Part shown: piece after piece, positions 32,756 to 34,804 of the stretch
How positions within the stretch are numbered: position 1 is the stretch's first letter
Layout: every line of letters starts with the position of its first letter
Source: an uncultured Clostridia bacterium
Lineage (GTDB): Bacteria > Bacillota > Clostridia > Christensenellales > UBA1242
Direction of reading: 5' to 3'
Length of the DNA stretch: 34,804 nt
NCBI GenBank assembly: GCA_944383315.1
Contig: CALWPB010000010.1
Span: forward strand, 1 to 34,804
Made by a program: the position numbers and the translations under genes
The notes under the pieces: model-generated
The model's input: only the letters and a program-made list of their open reading frames with translations
What the model was told of the DNA's origin: nothing
The model's database searches: none

Positions 32756-33766
32756 ATGGCTATTTTCAGGAGGAAAAAAGAAGAACGAGAAGCCTTACTC
32801 GATAGATTAGCTGCAATGTCTGATGAAGAATTGGATGAATTTGAAAAAGAAGACTATGCAAAGAAAGAAAAGCGCGCAGGCCTTGCAGCTAAAATTGGGC
32901 TAGGTATTATCGGTGTATTTGCTTTATTAATCGCTGGTACCGCTATTGCTTGGGGACCTGCTTTGTTTGCTATTGGCTTTATCGGTTCTGTTGGTATTTT
33001 AGGTGGTCTTGCAACGACTGTTGGTAGTTGGATTGCACGTAGAAATTTTAGAACTTATAGAAAAATGCAAGAATTACTCGTTCAGGCTCGTGATGGTAAG
33101 ACCAGCAAAGGTCGTACTTTAAGTACTGAAAAACAAACATCAGCAAGCCACAAACTTGCAAAGTCAAGAGAAAGATTAGTAAAGAAGGGCTACATATCAA
33201 AGCGCGTTGCTGAAAAGTACTCTGCTTTGGACGGCGATGTTGCTGATGCTGCAAGAAGAGGTCGCCCTTCAAGAGCGGGTAGAGAAGCCTTTTCAGCAAT
33301 GGCAAAAGCAAATAGAGAATATGTTTTGTCAGATATTGATACAAGACGAAATGACTTTGTAACCAAAGATTTAGCAAACTTTGATGTAGACGACAGCATT
33401 AAAAGTAAAGTTGAATTGAGAATGCACAAGTTTGATAAAGATGGTAATGTAGAGTATAATGCTGACGGTAAACCAATATTTGAAACTGTTGCAGAATATA
33501 ACTGTAACTCGGACGTAGACTTGCTTGGTACTTGTTTGAGTATCAACGAGGGATTGGACAACGACACTGTTTTCCCTGTTATTATAAAAGTTTCAGGTAG
33601 CACAGGGCAAACCATTGTTTTGAAAGATAAAGCAGATTGGGAAAAGCACAGTCAAGAATTTAGTGACAAAGCAGTTCCTTATCTTAAAGAACGTTATCAC
33701 GAACCTGAGGAAACTCACGAACACGAAGAAGAACACAGACCGCCAGAAGAAGAGCATACAATGTAA
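32756..33766 (+). CDS. Unknown membrane protein with acidic/His-rich tail
   Basis: A 336-residue protein I do not recognise. Residues 1-41 are charged (RRKKEEREALLDRL), then a membrane hairpin at about 47-65 and 68-92. A basic Ser/Ala/Arg-rich helical region (about 95-195) follows, then a roughly 110-residue mixed domain (DSIKSKVELRMHKFDKDG onwards). The tail of about 24 residues is Glu/His/Pro-rich (ETHEHEEEHRPPEEEH), possibly metal-binding. Both ends and the soluble domain should be cytosolic. AGGGGGT precedes the ATG, and it is monocistronic between its own promoter and terminator. Codon style and promoter resemble the T4SS-linked 1158-residue gene, which hints at co-expression, but nothing places it in that complex. 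Confidence 0.78.
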   Translation: MAIFRRKKEEREALLDRLAAMSDEELDEFEKEDYAKKEKRAGLAAKIGLGIIGVFALLIAGTAIAWGPALFAIGFIGSVGILGGLATTVGSWIARRNFRTYRKMQELLVQARDGKTSKGRTLSTEKQTSASHKLAKSRERLVKKGYISKRVAEKYSALDGDVADAARRGRPSRAGREAFSAMAKANREYVLSDIDTRRNDFVTKDLANFDVDDSIKSKVELRMHKFDKDGNVEYNADGKPIFETVAEYNCNSDVDLLGTCLSINEGLDNDTVFPVIIKVSGSTGQTIVLKDKADWEKHSQEFSDKAVPYLKERYHEPEETHEHEEEHRPPEEEHTM

Positions 33767-33776
33767 TTTAATAAAT

Positions 33777-33812
33777 CAAAAGAGATAGGCAAATTTTGTT
33801 TATCTCTTTTTT
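33777..33812 (+). terminator. Terminator after the 336-residue gene
   Basis: aaaagagata pairs with tatctctttt, with inner caaa/tttg pairs, followed by a T run. Confidence 0.8.
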
Positions 33813-33816
33813 ATGC

Positions 33817-33845
33817 TTGCCAATATAATAATATTGTAGTATAAT
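33817..33845 (+). promoter_or_regulatory. Promoter of lgt
   Basis: TTGCCA (33817-33822), 17 bases, TATAAT (33840-33845), 24 bases before the ATG. Confidence 0.75.
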
Positions 33846-33869
33846 TTATCAAAATAAAAGGAGCGGCTA

Positions 33870-34652
33870 ATGGACCCTATTGCTTTTACTATTTTTGGGC
33901 TTGACGTATATTGGTACGGGATAATTATTGCGTGCGGCTTGATATTGGCGCTAGTTTTGGCATACTTTATCGCTCCTATGCGCGATTTTAAGCGCGAAGA
34001 CCCGCTAGAAATGATTTTATGGCTTTTCCCTCCTGCAATTATAGGCGCAAGATTGTATTTCCTTATTTTCAATGGTGGACCGTGGGGCTGGGATGCCTTT
34101 AAAATATGGGATGGCGGTATTGCTGTATATGGTGCAATAATAGGCGGAGCAGTCGGGGCTGTGTTATATTGCATTTTTAGAAAGAAAAATTTTTTCAAAG
34201 TCGCTGATATAGCCGTTCCTTGCGTAATTTTAGGACAAGGTATAGGTAGAATTGGTTGCTACTTTTCAGGGTGCTGTTATGGTGAAGTAGTAGCAGACCC
34301 GAATTTACACTTTTTTCCACTTTCAATATTTATACACGGGGACTGGCACTATGCTACAATGTTTTGGGAGTGTTTTGCAGACTTGATAATTTGTGCGGTG
34401 TTAGTAATTATTCTCAAAAAAGTTAAAATAAACGGTATTGTGCTTTCTGGATATCTAATACTGTATGGTATCGCAAGGGCAGTTATCGAAGGATTTAGAG
34501 GCGAATCGCTGATGTGGGGCAGTTTGCGAGTAAGCCAAGGTTTGAGTATAATTTTGATTGCTGTCGGTGTGTGTCTTGCAACGTTCTTGATTATCAAGAC
34601 TATTAGAGACAAGAGAAAGCCAAAAGAGGTGCTTATTAGTGGAAAAGTTTAA
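33870..34652 (+). CDS. lgt: Prolipoprotein diacylglyceryl transferase Lgt
   Basis: A 260-residue polytopic membrane enzyme that attaches diacylglycerol to the lipobox cysteine of prolipoproteins, including the T4SS-locus lipoprotein here. About seven membrane helices. The Lgt signature appears as GRIGCYFSGCCYGE at 126-139, with R127 the conserved arginine; this Cys-rich form replaces the proteobacterial GRxxNFxNGE. WDGGIAVYGAIIGG (80-93) and ARAVIEGFRGE near 210 are further conserved segments. The length is normal. AAGGAG lies seven bases before the ATG. divIVA starts inside its last codons. Confidence 0.95.
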   Translation: MDPIAFTIFGLDVYWYGIIIACGLILALVLAYFIAPMRDFKREDPLEMILWLFPPAIIGARLYFLIFNGGPWGWDAFKIWDGGIAVYGAIIGGAVGAVLYCIFRKKNFFKVADIAVPCVILGQGIGRIGCYFSGCCYGEVVADPNLHFFPLSIFIHGDWHYATMFWECFADLIICAVLVIILKKVKINGIVLSGYLILYGIARAVIEGFRGESLMWGSLRVSQGLSIILIAVGVCLATFLIIKTIRDKRKPKEVLISGKV

Positions 34653-34804
34653 GAGAGAAAAAGACGGATACGCTACCCGCGAAGTAGACGAATTTTTGGA
34701 AAGAATGCGCAATGAGTACAATGCCAAAATTCGTAAACAAAATGAGCAGATGTTCAAAATGAATCAAGAAATGAACGATTTGCGTTATAGTATCGAAGTC
34801 TATA
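34639..34804 (+). CDS. divIVA: DivIVA/GpsB-family protein (N-terminal part, runs off right edge)
   Basis: Open frame of 55 residues from the GTG at 34639 to the window end. AGAGG lies nine bases upstream, and the start overlaps lgt by 14 bases. The opening matches the DivIVA membrane-binding domain: FKREKDGYATREVDEFLERMRNEY against the usual FxxxxRGYDxxEVDxFLxxI, followed by the start of a coiled coil. DivIVA proteins bind curved membrane at poles and septa and act with Min proteins, which fits the min operon nearby. Full length and type (DivIVA, GpsB or SepIVA-like) cannot be judged. Confidence 0.85.
   Translation, partial: MEKFKREKDGYATREVDEFLERMRNEYNAKIRKQNEQMFKMNQEMNDLRYSIEVY

Noticed and set aside
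33190..33615. 141-codon minus-strand open frame inside the 336-residue gene
   Set aside because: Shadow of the plus-strand gene: no ribosome site, no promoter, and the plus-strand protein has sound domains and expression signals.

Overview
The window is chromosomal DNA from a low-GC, endospore-forming member of the Firmicutes, most likely an uncultured clostridial lineage. The support is AT-rich intergenic DNA, strong TTGaNN-17-TATAAT promoters and GGAGG ribosome sites, and a SpoIIID regulator, a SpoIVFB-type M50 protease, DivIVA and a Cys-rich Lgt. No taxon can be named from the sequence alone.

Left part (1-23648): an accessory-looking surface/secretion locus. A giant secreted Ig-like protein (at least 2581 residues, minus strand, C-terminus off the left edge) sits downstream of a VirD4-type coupling ATPase on the same strand. 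Reading the other way are a VirB2-type pilin, a 647-residue lipoprotein, a VirB6/TrbL-like membrane protein with a 500-residue cytosolic tail, a VirB4 ATPase with a VirB3/PrgI-like membrane head, a 1158-residue unknown soluble protein with internal repeats, an 84-residue helical protein and a membrane protein with InlB-type B-repeats. These are the core parts of a Gram-positive type IV secretion system (T4SS). No relaxase, integrase or replication gene is visible, and most genes have their own promoter and terminator. The whole could be a chromosomally fixed protein-secretion or adhesion machine rather than a mobile element; that is inference.

Middle part (23632-27394): spoIIID, tRNA thiolase ttcA, an unknown 332-residue protein, a PHP-fold protein that has lost many metal ligands, and about 470 bp without genes that holds tandem structured repeats with covarying hairpins, followed by tRNA-Leu(AAG) on the minus strand.

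Right part (27585-34804): a ferredoxin coupled to a degenerate Ppx/GppA-like protein; an MreB-like actin; a translationally coupled minD-minE-small membrane protein-spoIVFB operon (no minC, mreC or mreD); an unknown membrane protein whose promoter closely matches that of the 1158-residue T4SS-linked protein; lgt; and the start of divIVA. These are cell-shape, division-site and envelope functions.

A short 3'-UTR element with a GCACA loop and covarying stem occurs three times (8017, 24810, 32578), each time in the orientation of the gene that ends just upstream.
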